The notes beneath the pieces are model-generated. The model made no database searches. It was not told where the DNA came from and was given only the letters and a program-made list of their open reading frames with translations. A program made the position numbers and the translations under genes. A stretch of 64,000 nt of DNA, taken from NCBI GenBank assembly GCA_963817485.1, contig CAWFOR010000016.1, forward strand, positions 203,117 to 267,116. Reading direction: 5' to 3'. Below are positions 33,661 through 50,759 of the stretch, in pieces. Numbering within the stretch: the first letter of the stretch is position 1; the number at the start of each line of letters is the position of its first letter. This DNA comes from Hyphomicrobium_A sp963817485 (GTDB lineage: Bacteria; Pseudomonadota; Alphaproteobacteria; Rhizobiales; Hyphomicrobiaceae).

Positions 33661-34131
33661 TCACCAGCGGTAATGGGAGAAGGCGCGGTTCGCCTCTGCC
33701 ATCTTGTGTGTGTCTTCCCGCTTCTTGACCGCGGTCCCCCGGTTGTTGGCCGCATCCAAAAGCTCGCCCGAAAGCCGATCGACCATGGTGTTCTCGTTGC
33801 GGGCGCGGGCGGCCGTGATGATCCAGCGGATGGCGAGAGCCTGGCGCCGCTCGTTGCGCACCTCGACCGGCACCTGGTAGGTGGCGCCGCCGACGCGCCG
33901 CGAGCGCACCTCGACTGCGGGCATCACGTTGTCGAGCGCCTGATGGAAGAGCTGCACCGGGCTCGCCTTGCCCTTCTGCTCCATCCGATCGAACGCGCCA
34001 TACACGATGCTCTCGGCTGCCGACTTCTTGCCCTCCTTCATCACCGCGTTCATGAACTTGGTGATGACGACCTCTCCGAACTTGGGGTCCGGATTGACGA
34101 CGCGCTTGTCGGCCTTGTGACGACGGGACAT
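33661..34131 (-). CDS. rpsG: 30S ribosomal protein S7
   Basis: S7 nucleates the 30S head and contacts E-site tRNA. The 156 residues start 'MSRRHKADKRVVNPDPKFGEVVITKFMN' and contain 'VRSRRVGGATYQVPVEVRNERRQALAIRWII' and the C-terminal 'EDTHKMAEANRAFSHYRW'. The frame is intact, 23 bases before fusA. Confidence 0.98.
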   Translation of the reverse strand: MSRRHKADKRVVNPDPKFGEVVITKFMNAVMKEGKKSAAESIVYGAFDRMEQKGKASPVQLFHQALDNVMPAVEVRSRRVGGATYQVPVEVRNERRQALAIRWIITAARARNENTMVDRLSGELLDAANNRGTAVKKREDTHKMAEANRAFSHYRW

Positions 34132-34227
34132 CTCTTCTTTGTCCTTCGCTTCGATCTCTCAATACATAGGGGCCGCAATCCCGGCCCCTGGACCCCGCCT
34201 TGCGGCGGAGATGACCGCTCGCGGCGG

Positions 34228-34599
34228 TCACTTCGGACGTTTCGCTCCGTACTTGGAACGGCGCTGCCGGCGGTCGGCGACGCCTTGGGTGTCGAGAACG
34301 CCGCGCACGATGTGGTAGCGCACGCCGGGAAGGTCTTTGACGCGGCCGCCGCGGATGAGCACGACGGAGTGCTCCTGCAGGTTATGGCCCTCGCCCGGGA
34401 TGTAGCCGATGACCTCAAAGCCGTTCGTCAGCCGGATCTTGGCGACCTTGCGCAGCGCCGAGTTGGGCTTCTTCGGCGTCGTTGTATAGACGCGCGTGCA
34501 CACGCCGCGCTTCTGCGGGCAGCCTTCCATGTGCCGCGATTTCTCGCGGTAGCTCTTCTGGCCCCGGGGCTTCCGGATCAACTGTTGTATCGTCGGCAT
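34228..34599 (-). CDS. rpsL: 30S ribosomal protein S12
   Basis: S12 sits at the decoding centre and is the usual site of streptomycin resistance. At 123 residues it is the standard length, starting MPTIQQLIRKPRG, with the decoding loop 'TTTPKKPNSALRKVAKIRLTNG' and 'PGEGHNLQEHSVVLIRGGRVKDLPGVRYH'. Lys at the loop positions (TPKKPNS) is the wild-type, drug-sensitive state. It is the first gene of the str operon. Confidence 0.98.
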   Translation of the reverse strand: MPTIQQLIRKPRGQKSYREKSRHMEGCPQKRGVCTRVYTTTPKKPNSALRKVAKIRLTNGFEVIGYIPGEGHNLQEHSVVLIRGGRVKDLPGVRYHIVRGVLDTQGVADRRQRRSKYGAKRPK

Positions 34600-34830
34600 G
34601 CGCCTCGTCCGTCCACTTTTTCGGCTTGCGCGCGGATGCGCCAAACCGAACCTGTCGAGCAACGCTTCCCTGGAAGCGAGCCCAACACGAAAAAACCAGA
34701 GGATCATGCGCCCCCGCTTGAGGCCGCAGATCGTGGTCCGAATTTGTCCTCTGCTTTGCGACGGCAGCGTTTAGGCCAAGGCCCGTGAAGGGCGCAAAAT
34801 TGGTCTACCACCTACCGTGAGAGTGCGAGA

Positions 34831-34859
34831 GCTATATACACGGCGCCGAATCCGGTCAA
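34831..34859 (-). promoter_or_regulatory. Sigma-70-type promoter for the str operon
   Basis: On the minus strand TTGACC and TATAGC are separated by exactly 17 bases, about 235 bases upstream of rpsL. It lies in the 415-base rpoC-rpsL gap, where a new transcription start is expected. Confidence 0.65.
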
Positions 34860-34964
34860 CACCCGCGGCCCCGCGGCGTCGATAATTTTTTCGGGACCAT
34901 TCGCCACCCGGCACGCGACGGTCCCATGCCGCGCGGAAAGTGCGGAAATATCGCTGTTTTCGCC

Positions 34965-34992
34965 GTGTGCGGCCGCCGCGACGGCCGCACAC
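34965..34992 (-). terminator. Strong hairpin after rpoC
   Basis: A perfect 10-bp inverted repeat (GTGTGCGGCC / GGCCGCACAC) with an 8-base loop begins 22 bases past the rpoC stop. The following sequence (GGCGAAAACAG) lacks a T-run, so it may be a Rho-linked or processing hairpin, not a classical terminator. Confidence 0.5.
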
Positions 34993-35014
34993 GCTTTGCT
35001 GGATGAGAACAGAG

Positions 35015-39237
<4,223 letters not shown>

Positions 39238-39412
39238 CCAGTCTCTCCATTCGGGGCGTGGCCGCCGCCCCGTATCAGGCAGGCGAGGACCTGAGGGCCG
39301 TCCTCGCGAAGGCGGGCTCTCGCAAAGCTGAGCCCTTCATCAGTGTGGTTCGCGCCGGATCGGCGCCGTTCGACCCGGGCCCGCGAAGGGCCCGGGGTCA
39401 ATTCTCAAAAGC

Positions 39413-43572
<4,160 letters not shown>

Positions 43573-43684
43573 GTCCGCTCCTCAATCCTTCGCGCGAGTG
43601 ACGAGCCCGCGCCCTGCTGCCTGCGTGCGAGGGCCGCCAACCCTCGCCTGTCCCAGAAACCGTTCTAGAAACGGCTCACCGGAA

Positions 43685-43718
43685 GGTCCGTTTGGGGTTG
43701 CATCGACCCCAAAAGACC
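43685..43718 (-). promoter_or_regulatory. Hairpin in the rplL-rpoB gap
   Basis: An inverted repeat TTTGGGGT / ACCCCAAA (8 bp, 7-base loop) is extended by GGTC / GACC outside a small internal bulge. There is no T-run. In E. coli the same gap holds an attenuator and an RNase III processing site; the same role is inferred here. Confidence 0.5.
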
Positions 43719-43738
43719 CTCCGGAGAAACGTTCGATT

Positions 43739-43808
43739 GGCAGTGGGCAGTCAGGCAGTCGGCAGTGAGGCACTCTTCTCCCACTGCCAACCGCCCATTG
43801 CCGACTGC
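43739..43808. repeat. GGCAGT-type short repeat cluster with nested inverted repeats
   Basis: Between rplL and rpoB the motif GGCAGT recurs three times within 30 bases and its complement ACTGCC/GACTGC follows. GGCAGTGGG (43739) pairs with CCCACTGCC (43780), and GCAGTCGGC (43755) pairs with GCCGACTGC (43800). The array abuts the rplL stop codon. It looks like a REP-type dispersed element. Confidence 0.6.
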
Positions 43809-44180
<372 letters not shown>

Positions 44181-44270
44181 GGTTGAATTCCTTCCGGTTT
44201 GAACCTGTCAGACATGCAGCTCAGAGAACTGCGCTAAAGTTTCGTGGCGCTCATCGCGCCGCCCTTGCCG

Positions 44271-44789
44271 TCACGCGGCCTCGCTCTTTGCCGCCTTCGC
44301 CTGAATGACGCGTGCGAGCTTTGCTCCCGGCTCCTTCACCGTGCGGGCGATCTTGGTCGCCGGCGCGTTGAGAAGACCGATGAGCTTGGCTCTGAGCTCA
44401 TCCAGCGATGGCAGATCGGCGAGAGCCTTGACGGCCTTCGCGTCGAGAACGGTCGCGCCCATCGCGCCGCCGAGAATGACGAGTTTCTCATTCCCCTTGG
44501 CGTAATTGACCGAGACCCTCGCCGCCGCAATCGGATCCTTCGAATACGCGAGGCAGGTCTGCCCCTTGAAGAGATCGGCGATCGGTTCGTACGAGGTGTC
44601 CTTCAACGCGAGTTTCGCCAGCCGGTTTTTGGCCACCTTGACCTTGCCGCCAGCTTCCTTGATGCGCTGGCGATAGTCGGTCATCTGAGCGACCGTCATT
44701 CCGGCATAGTGGGCGACGACCACCAACCCCGTGTCCTTCAACACGGTGTTGAGCGACGTCACGAGCTCACTTTTCGCGGCTCTATCCAC
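44271..44789 (-). CDS. rplJ: 50S ribosomal protein L10
   Basis: L10 anchors the L7/L12 stalk. The product is 172 residues from a GTG start ('DRAAKSELVTSLNTVLKDTGLVVVAHYAGMTV'), with 'RQRIKEAGGKVKVAKNRLAKLALKDT' and the C-terminal helix that binds L12. A GGAG ribosome-binding site precedes the GTG. The longer in-frame extension upstream lies in the leader and is rejected. Confidence 0.95.
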   Translation of the reverse strand: MDRAAKSELVTSLNTVLKDTGLVVVAHYAGMTVAQMTDYRQRIKEAGGKVKVAKNRLAKLALKDTSYEPIADLFKGQTCLAYSKDPIAAARVSVNYAKGNEKLVILGGAMGATVLDAKAVKALADLPSLDELRAKLIGLLNAPATKIARTVKEPGAKLARVIQAKAAKSEAA

Positions 44790-45156
44790 CTGCTCACTCC
44801 ATTTTGCGGAACCCCTCGCTAGAGGGCTCCGCGGGTTGCACCTTGCCGCTGTCCGGCGGGAGACCCGCCTCAAAGCGACGCTTCGTCTGTCCGTCCGCAG
44901 CGCCACGAATGGCGGCACGGTGCTGACCCAGGTTCAAACCGGCTTTGCGAGCCCTCGCGGGCCCAAAAATCCGGGTTGTCTCTGTCTCATGCAGGCCCGC
45001 ATGGCTTAAGCCGGCAAACGTCGCATTGACGGGTGCCAGCACCTGCAATCTCGGACAGCTATTCCGGAGGTTGGAGCCGTATATGGCCCTCAGTCTCCGG
45101 AATATCCAGGCCCGCGACCGCTCCTCGCGGTCACGCGCCTGAATTCGTCGGGCCCG
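44790..45156 (-). promoter_or_regulatory. Structured rplJ leader (L10 leader region)
   Basis: The 367-base gap between rplA and rplJ contains no gene. On the minus strand it holds a perfect 9-bp stem ATTCCGGAG / CTCCGGAAT (45061-45103), a GACCGC / GCGGTC stem just before it (about 45113-45131), and an 11-bp hairpin (44807-44831) about 18 bases before the rplJ start. In other bacteria this leader binds L10-L12 for autoregulation; here that role is inferred from position and structure. Confidence 0.55.
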
Positions 45157-45906
45157 TTAAGTCTGGCCCTGCACCCCCGAGAGGCCAGTGGCGTCGATCT
45201 TGACGCCCGGCCCCATGGTGGAGCTGATCGATACCTTCTTCAGGTAGTTGCCCTTGGACCCCGCGGGTTTGGCTTTGACCACGGCGTCCACGAAGGCCTT
45301 GATGTTCTCGGCGAGCGCCTTCTCGGTGAAGCTCGCCTTGCCGACGCCGGCGTGCACGATGCCGGCCTTTTCGACGCGAAACTCGACGGAGCCGCCCTTG
45401 GCGCCCTTTACGGCGCCGACGACGTCCATGGTAACCGTGCCGACGCGCGGGTTCGGCATCAGGCCGCGCGGGCCCAGAACCTTACCGAGCCTGCCGACGA
45501 GGCCCATCATGTCGGGCGTCGCAATGCAGCGATCGAAGTTGATCGTGCCCTTCGACACCTGATCGACGAGATCCTCCGCGCCGACGATGTCGGCGCCGGC
45601 GGCCTTGGCCTCCTCCGCCTTCGGCCCACGCGCAAACACCGCAACGCGCGAGGTGCGCCCGGAGCCGTTGGGCAGATTGCAGACGCCGCGCACCATCTGG
45701 TCGGCGTGCTTGGGGTCGACGCCGAGGTTCATCGCCACCTCGATCGTCTCGTCGAACTTCGCCTTGGCGCGCTCCTTGACGAGCTTCACCGCCTCCTCGA
45801 TCGAGTAGGACTTGTCGCGGTCGACGCCCTTGTGAGCCGCCGCCATGCGCTTGCCGCCGGCAATGCGCGTTTCCTTGATCGCTTCCGCGCTGAGTTTCTG
45901 TGCCAT
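45157..45906 (-). CDS. rplA: 50S ribosomal protein L1
   Basis: L1 forms the mobile stalk that guides E-site tRNA out and usually represses its own operon. The 249 residues start 'MAQKLSAEAIKETRIAGG', with 'FDETIEVAMNLGVDPKHADQMVRG', 'IATPDMMGLVGRLGKVLGPRGLMPNP' and 'KAKPAGSKGNYLKKVSISSTMGPG'. The start is 5 bases after the rplK stop. Confidence 0.97.
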   Translation of the reverse strand: MAQKLSAEAIKETRIAGGKRMAAAHKGVDRDKSYSIEEAVKLVKERAKAKFDETIEVAMNLGVDPKHADQMVRGVCNLPNGSGRTSRVAVFARGPKAEEAKAAGADIVGAEDLVDQVSKGTINFDRCIATPDMMGLVGRLGKVLGPRGLMPNPRVGTVTMDVVGAVKGAKGGSVEFRVEKAGIVHAGVGKASFTEKALAENIKAFVDAVVKAKPAGSKGNYLKKVSISSTMGPGVKIDATGLSGVQGQT

Positions 45907-45911
45907 CGCCC

Positions 45912-46340
45912 TTACTCCTTCACCTGGAGGCCCATCGAGCGGGCGGACCCGGCGATCGTCTTGGCTGCCGCCTCGACGTCGTCGGTGTTGAGATCCTTGA
46001 GCTTCAGCTTCGCGATGTCGCGAACCTGCGCCATGGTCACGCTGCCCGCCACGTCGCGGCCGGTGGCCTTGGAGCCCGAGGTGATCTTCGCCGCCTTCTT
46101 GAGGAAGTAGGAGGCGGGAGGCGTGCGCATCTCGAACGTGAAGGAGCGATCGGAGAAGACCGTGATCTTCACCGGGATGGGCGTGCCCTGCTCCATGTCC
46201 TTCGTCTTGGCGTTGAACGACTTGCAGAACTCCATGATGTTGACGCCGCGCTGGCCGAGCGCGGGCCCGATGGGCGGAGACGGATTGGCCGCTCCCGCCG
46301 GCACCTGCAAACTGATGTAACCTTCGATTTTCTTTGCCAT
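45912..46340 (-). CDS. rplK: 50S ribosomal protein L11
   Basis: L11 forms the GTPase-associated centre and the thiostrepton site. The 142 residues read 'MAKKIEGYISLQVPAGAANPSPPIGPALGQRGVNIMEFCKSFN', 'TFEMRTPPASYFLKKAAKI' and 'DIAKLKLKDLNTDDVEAAAKTIAGSARSMGLQV'. The frame is intact. It follows nusG after a 211-base gap in which I see no gene. Confidence 0.98.
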   Translation of the reverse strand: MAKKIEGYISLQVPAGAANPSPPIGPALGQRGVNIMEFCKSFNAKTKDMEQGTPIPVKITVFSDRSFTFEMRTPPASYFLKKAAKITSGSKATGRDVAGSVTMAQVRDIAKLKLKDLNTDDVEAAAKTIAGSARSMGLQVKE

Positions 46341-46551
46341 GGTCTCCCCTTAGCACTTGACGGGAAGGGGCTTTCCTTCCCAGGGTTAGCGGTGAAGCGG
46401 GCTTTGCGGCCCTCCCGCGGTTTCCGCAGGGAGGCCCCGTGGAGGGCTGTCCTTGCGGTTCGGCGCACAAAACTCACGCCCAACTCTCTAAACTCGCGTC
46501 CTAATCTCTCATCGTAGTCTTTGCCGTTGCCGATCCTTCGCCGCGCCACAC

Positions 46552-47088
46552 TTAAGCGGGCACCTTTTCAACCTGCGCAAACTCGAGCTCCACCGGCGTC
46601 GGCCGGCCGAAGATCGATACCGCCACCTTGAGCCGCGACCGCTCCTCGTCGACCTCTTCGACGTGGCCTTGGAACGAGGCAAACGGTCCGTCCGCAACCT
46701 TCACCTGCTCGCCGACCTCGAACGTGATCGAGGGCTTCGGCCGCTCCACGCCTTCCTTCACCTGGTGAAGGATGCGCATCGCCTCATCCTCGGAGATCGG
46801 CATCGGCTTGTTCTCGGCGCCGAGGAAGCCCGTGACCTTGGGCGTGTTCTTGATGAGGAGGAACGCCGGGTCCGTCATCTCCATCTTGACCAGCACGTAG
46901 CCGGGGAGGAACTTCCTCTCCGACTGCACCTTGCGCCCGCGCTTGACCTCGATCACCTCTTCGGTCGGCACCAGCACCTCTTCAAAGAGGCTCTCTAGTC
47001 CGGCCGCCTTCGCGCGCTCGCGAATGGCGTCGGCCACCTTGCGCTCGAAGTTCGTGTAGGCATGCACGATGTACCAGCGCTTCGCCAT
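46552..47088 (-). CDS. nusG: Transcription termination/antitermination factor NusG
   Basis: NusG couples RNA polymerase to Rho or the ribosome. The 178 residues begin MAKRWYIVHAYTNFERKVA (NGN domain) and finish with a KOW domain ('FEVGEQVKVADGPFASFQGHVEEVDEERSRLKVAVSIFGR'). The start is set at MAKRWY; the first Met of the frame adds 15 residues without conservation. Confidence 0.97.
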   Translation of the reverse strand: MAKRWYIVHAYTNFERKVADAIRERAKAAGLESLFEEVLVPTEEVIEVKRGRKVQSERKFLPGYVLVKMEMTDPAFLLIKNTPKVTGFLGAENKPMPISEDEAMRILHQVKEGVERPKPSITFEVGEQVKVADGPFASFQGHVEEVDEERSRLKVAVSIFGRPTPVELEFAQVEKVPA

Positions 47089-47154
47089 TGCCGCTCTTTC
47101 GGGGCGCGTCTGTTGCGCGAGATTTGTGGACACTTCTTCTTCCGCTCTCGGCCG

Positions 47155-47352
47155 TCAGTGCGGCCCACCCAAAACCAATCGCACGAGCCAACCGAGGACT
47201 TGGTCCGTGAGAAGGAAAAACAACGATGCCAGGGTTACCATCACCAAAACCATGAGGGTGGTGATCCACACCTCTTTCCAGGTCGGCCATGTGACCTTGG
47301 AAGTCTCCTGGCGAACTTCCTGAATAAACTCGATGGGATTGTATTTGGCCAT
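47155..47352 (-). CDS. secE: Preprotein translocase subunit SecE
   Basis: SecE clamps SecY. The 65-residue product has the single-helix alphaproteobacterial form: amphipathic 'NPIEFIQEVRQETSKVTWPTWKE' followed by the membrane helix 'TTLMVLVMVTLASLFFLLTD'. The start MAKYNP follows a GGGGAAG ribosome-binding site. It lies immediately upstream of nusG and about 100 bases downstream of tRNA-Trp, the standard order. Confidence 0.95.
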   Translation of the reverse strand: MAKYNPIEFIQEVRQETSKVTWPTWKEVWITTLMVLVMVTLASLFFLLTDQVLGWLVRLVLGGPH

Positions 47353-47452
47353 CAAAGTGACTTCCCCGGGCAAACTGCGACAATCTGACGCACTCGCGCA
47401 CGCCAGTTAAGGCCGCCCCCGTGCCCTCGCGCCGGTTGCGACCGCCAAATCC

Positions 47453-47528
47453 TGGCAGGGGCGGAGGGTCTCGAACCCCCAACCTTCGGTTTTGGAGACC
47501 GACGCTCTGCCAATTGAGCTACACCCCT
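47453..47528 (-). tRNA. tRNA-Trp (CCA)
   Basis: The minus strand folds into a 76-base cloverleaf: AGGGGTG acceptor, D-arm GCTC/GAGC, anticodon loop CTCCAAA (anticodon CCA), T-loop TTCGAGA and an encoded 3' CCA. Its place before secE is conserved in proteobacteria. Confidence 0.97.
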
Positions 47529-47632
47529 ATTTCGCGTCGAAGCGGCTGCCTGCCTCACGCGGGGCCGGCATACTTAGCTGAAGAAATTTGATTTGTCACT
47601 TGCTTGTGGCTGGACTGCCCCAAGCCCCCGAG

Positions 47633-47956
47633 TCACTTCACCTCTTCCACCACCACTGCGGTCCCGTAAGCCAGAACCTCGGTAACGGCCGCCGCGATCT
47701 CGTTGGCGTCGTAGCGCATGGCGAGCACGGCGTTGGCACCGATCGCCTGGGCATGCTCGATGAGGGTCTCGTAGGCCTCCTGGCGAGCCTGCTCGGCGAG
47801 CTGCGTATAGAGAGTGATGTTGCCGCCGAAGAAGATCTGAATCGCGGCCCCGATGTTGCCGACGATAGAGCGGGAACGCACCGTGAGCCCGCGCACGACG
47901 CCGAGGTGCTTCACCACACGGTAGCCCGGCAGATCGTTGGTGGTGACGACCAGCAT
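47633..47956 (-). CDS. YbjQ/UPF0145 family protein (heavy-metal-binding-like fold)
   Basis: The 107 residues match YbjQ in length and sequence: 'MLVVTTNDLPGYRVVKHLGVVRGLTVRSRS', 'GGNITLYTQLAEQARQEAYETLIEHAQAIGANAVLAMRYDAN' and 'TEVLAYGTAVVVE'. The fold is a homo-oligomeric alpha/beta barrel; the function is uncharacterised. The start at MLVVTT is preferred over an ATG 33 bases upstream because it gives the exact family length. Confidence 0.93.
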   Translation of the reverse strand: MLVVTTNDLPGYRVVKHLGVVRGLTVRSRSIVGNIGAAIQIFFGGNITLYTQLAEQARQEAYETLIEHAQAIGANAVLAMRYDANEIAAAVTEVLAYGTAVVVEEVK

Positions 47957-48046
47957 GGCGTTATCCCCTCGAGCTGCGCGCGATTTCAATCTCCGCTTTT
48001 TATTTGGTTTACGACGACCGTCAACAGCGAGAGCTCCCTCGCCTGA

Positions 48047-48940
48047 TCAACGAAGTTGAGTCTTTCGCATCGGCAGGTTGCCGGCCGCTTTCGCCAGACG
48101 CCGCCCACTGTTGATCGCAAGACAATACAGCCACCAGCCAATTCCGAGCTTGCGCAGGTTCCAACGCGCCCCTTGAAGTGAGTGCAGAGGACTTGAGAGC
48201 GTGATGCCGCGACGCCTGCGCGATCTTGGTCCTCTTTTGAGAATTGCCGAGGTGAAGTCGTTGTCGTGATCTATCAGCGCGGGCCGAATGCCGTAGCTAT
48301 CGAGATCGAAGTGCCAGGGGCGGCGGAAGTCTGTATCCAGCGGCCACGAGCGCAGCTCCCGTCGGCGCAGCTTGCGAGCGCCCGAACGGCTGATGAGGTA
48401 GGCGACGCAACCGCCTGGCACGCGCGAGTAGCGCACGAGCTCATGTTCGGTGCCGACCGCGCCTAAAGGTCGTGCAGGATATTCGTCGCGATCGTAGAGG
48501 TGGACCAGATCCCAGTGCTCCGGCAGAACGGCGATCATTTCCGGCACGAGATCTGCGAGGTTCGGCGGTACCCGAGCATCGTCCTCCAGCACCACCGCAA
48601 ATGGTGAGCGCGAGGCAAGCAGTGCATCCCAAGCCTTCATATGACTTGCGTAGCAACCGATCTCGCCGATCGACAAAGTGTCGGCGAACGCGGCGCCTGG
48701 AAGCGCGATAGGCGGCTCCAGAGCAGCAACACGCATCAGTCTGAGGTTATCTTCATCCTGGGCGAGTGTTTCTAGGATATGTGCGCGCCGGTCTTTATCC
48801 TGATCCAGGTTGATGTACAGAACGGGCAGCAACGTCTTCGAATCCTTGTCTACGCCGAGCCAAGCTTCTTCGCCTCGGCGCAGGCACGAACGGCTCATAT
48901 GGTGTTGATCCCAAAGCAAATCGAGGTCTCCGTTCGACAC
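48047..48940 (-). CDS. Glycosyltransferase family 25 (LPS-type) protein
   Basis: The enzyme probably transfers a sugar to a cell-surface glycan. The 297 residues include 'LPVLYINLDQDKDRRAHILETLA', 'SIGEIGCYASHMKAWDALLAS', the metal-binding 'AVVLEDDARVPPNL', and 'GGCVAYLISRSGARKL', the GT25 layout. The start is ambiguous: the first Met at 48940 or the Met 14 codons later (48898). Donor and acceptor are not predictable. It stands alone between YbjQ and tRNA-Gly. Confidence 0.85.
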   Translation of the reverse strand: MSNGDLDLLWDQHHMSRSCLRRGEEAWLGVDKDSKTLLPVLYINLDQDKDRRAHILETLAQDEDNLRLMRVAALEPPIALPGAAFADTLSIGEIGCYASHMKAWDALLASRSPFAVVLEDDARVPPNLADLVPEMIAVLPEHWDLVHLYDRDEYPARPLGAVGTEHELVRYSRVPGGCVAYLISRSGARKLRRRELRSWPLDTDFRRPWHFDLDSYGIRPALIDHDNDFTSAILKRGPRSRRRRGITLSSPLHSLQGARWNLRKLGIGWWLYCLAINSGRRLAKAAGNLPMRKTQLR

Positions 48941-49141
48941 AACTGGTCCATTGCCGCAGCGGGGGAGTTGGCACGTAGGTCACGCTCCCTCCATACAGGA
49001 AGGGCCGCGGTCGCCGCGGAGCTCGTACGCTGGCTATGAGTGCCCAATCACGGTGGCGGTATCGGGGCTCGCCAAGGCGCCGTGGCGCTCTAGCCCACTT
49101 GCCACAAATTGTGACAACCTATCAACCTAAGTGGTTGATTT

Positions 49142-49215
49142 TGGAGCGGGTGAAGGGAATCGAACCCTCGTCATCAGCTTGGAAGGCTGTTGCTCTACCA
49201 TTGAGCTACACCCGC
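49142..49215 (-). tRNA. tRNA-Gly (TCC)
   Basis: The 74-base cloverleaf on the minus strand starts GCGGGTG and has anticodon loop CTTCCAA (anticodon TCC), T-loop TTCGATT and encoded CCA. Confidence 0.97.
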
Positions 49216-49376
49216 AGTCTCAATTTCGAAGGCGTGGACCGCCGACGCGCGGAGCTTCGCTTAGCCGATTTTGCGGGAATTCTCCAGCCGGGCGCTAAAT
49301 CCCGCTTGCGACGGCTTTGTGCGCGCGCCGCGGCCTCGGCTATGCTGCATCAAGCGCATCGCTGAGGAGAGGGCCC

Positions 49377-50759
49377 GTGTACCACGCGGCGTGGCAGCAG
49401 GTCTCCTACCGGTTCTCGGACCTGAAGGAGCTGATGGGCAAAGCGACGCCGCCGCGCTCGGGCGACGTGCTCGCCGGGGTCGCGGCCCGCAACGCCGAGG
49501 AGAACGTCGCCGCCAAGATGGCGCTCGCGGATGTGCCGCTGAAGCGGTTCCTCACCGAGGCGCTCGTTCCCTATGAAAGCTGCGACGTGACGCGCCTCAT
49601 CATCGACCGCCACGATGCGACGGCCTTCGTGCCCGTGTCGCACATGACGGTCGGCGCCTTTCGCGATTGGCTGCTCTCCGACGAAGCCACGACCGAGGTT
49701 CTTGCGCGGATAGCCCCGGGCATCACCCCCGAGATGGCGGCCGCGGTCTCGAAAATCATGCGCAACCAGGATCTCATCCTCGCGGCCCGCAAGGTCGAGG
49801 TCGTGACGCGCTTTCGCGACACGCTCGGCCTCAAGGGGCGTATGGCCGTGCGCCTGCAGCCCAATCACCCGACCGACGACAAGCGCGGCATCGCCGCTTC
49901 GATCGTCGACGGCCTCATGCTCGGCTGCGGCGACGCCGTGATCGGCGTCAACCCGGCCGGCGACAACGTGGCGACGATCCTCGATCTCCTCGCCATGCTC
50001 GACGACATCATCGGCCGCTTCGAGATCCCCACGCAAAGCTGCGTGCTGACCCACGTCACCACCTCGCTCGAAGCCATCAATCGCGGAGCGCCCGTCGACC
50101 TCGTGTTCCAGTCGATCGGCGGCACCGAGGCGGTGAATGCCTCTTTCGGGGTCAAGCTCGAGATGCTGAAGGAGGCGCGCGAAGCCGCACTGAGCTTGAA
50201 GCGCGGGACAGTCGGCAACAACGTCATGTACTTCGAGACGGGCCAGGGCTCGGCGCTGTCGGCGGACGCCCATCACGGCGTCGACCAGCAGACGCTCGAG
50301 GCGCGCGCCTATGCCGTGGCGCGCGAGTTCAAGCCGCTGCTCGTCAACTCCGTCGTCGGCTTCATCGGGCCCGAGTATCTCTACAACGGCAAGGAGATCA
50401 TCCGCGCCGGCCTGGAGGACCACTTCTGCGGCAAGCTCATGGGCCTGCCGATGGGCTGCGACGTCTGTTACACCAACCACGCCGAGGCCGACCAGGACGA
50501 TATGGACGTGCTGCTCATGCTGCTCGGCGCCGCCGGCGTCACCTTCGTCATGGGCGTTCCCGGCGCCGACGACATCATGCTCAACTACCAGTCGACCTCC
50601 TTTCACGACGCCCTCTACGTGCGCGAGTCGCTCGGCCTGCGGCGCGCTCCCGAATTCGAGGCGTGGCTCGGTCGCATGGGTCTGACCGACAGCTCCGGGC
50701 GCCTTCTGCCCGAGCCGGGGCGCGCTTTGCTCGATCACGTCGGGGGCCTCGCGGCATGA
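49377..50759 (+). CDS. eutB: Ethanolamine ammonia-lyase large (heavy-chain) subunit
   Basis: EutB is the adenosylcobalamin-dependent catalytic subunit that splits ethanolamine into acetaldehyde and ammonia. The 460 residues start at GTG ('YHAAWQQVSYRFSDLKELMG') after a GAGGAGAG site. Hallmarks are 'RSGDVLAGVAA', 'GDAVIGVNPAGDN', 'LFQSIGGTEAVNASFGV'-type sequence and the signature 'CYTNHAEADQDDMDVLLML'. It overlaps eutC by 4 bases. No carboxysome-like shell genes or eutA reactivase are nearby, so the enzyme acts in the cytosol. Confidence 0.95.
   Translation: MYHAAWQQVSYRFSDLKELMGKATPPRSGDVLAGVAARNAEENVAAKMALADVPLKRFLTEALVPYESCDVTRLIIDRHDATAFVPVSHMTVGAFRDWLLSDEATTEVLARIAPGITPEMAAAVSKIMRNQDLILAARKVEVVTRFRDTLGLKGRMAVRLQPNHPTDDKRGIAASIVDGLMLGCGDAVIGVNPAGDNVATILDLLAMLDDIIGRFEIPTQSCVLTHVTTSLEAINRGAPVDLVFQSIGGTEAVNASFGVKLEMLKEAREAALSLKRGTVGNNVMYFETGQGSALSADAHHGVDQQTLEARAYAVAREFKPLLVNSVVGFIGPEYLYNGKEIIRAGLEDHFCGKLMGLPMGCDVCYTNHAEADQDDMDVLLMLLGAAGVTFVMGVPGADDIMLNYQSTSFHDALYVRESLGLRRAPEFEAWLGRMGLTDSSGRLLPEPGRALLDHVGGLAA

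Noticed and set aside
34228..34707. Longer S12 start at 34707
   Set aside because: The extra 36 residues are unconserved, and the family N-terminus MPTIQQL fixes the start at 34599.
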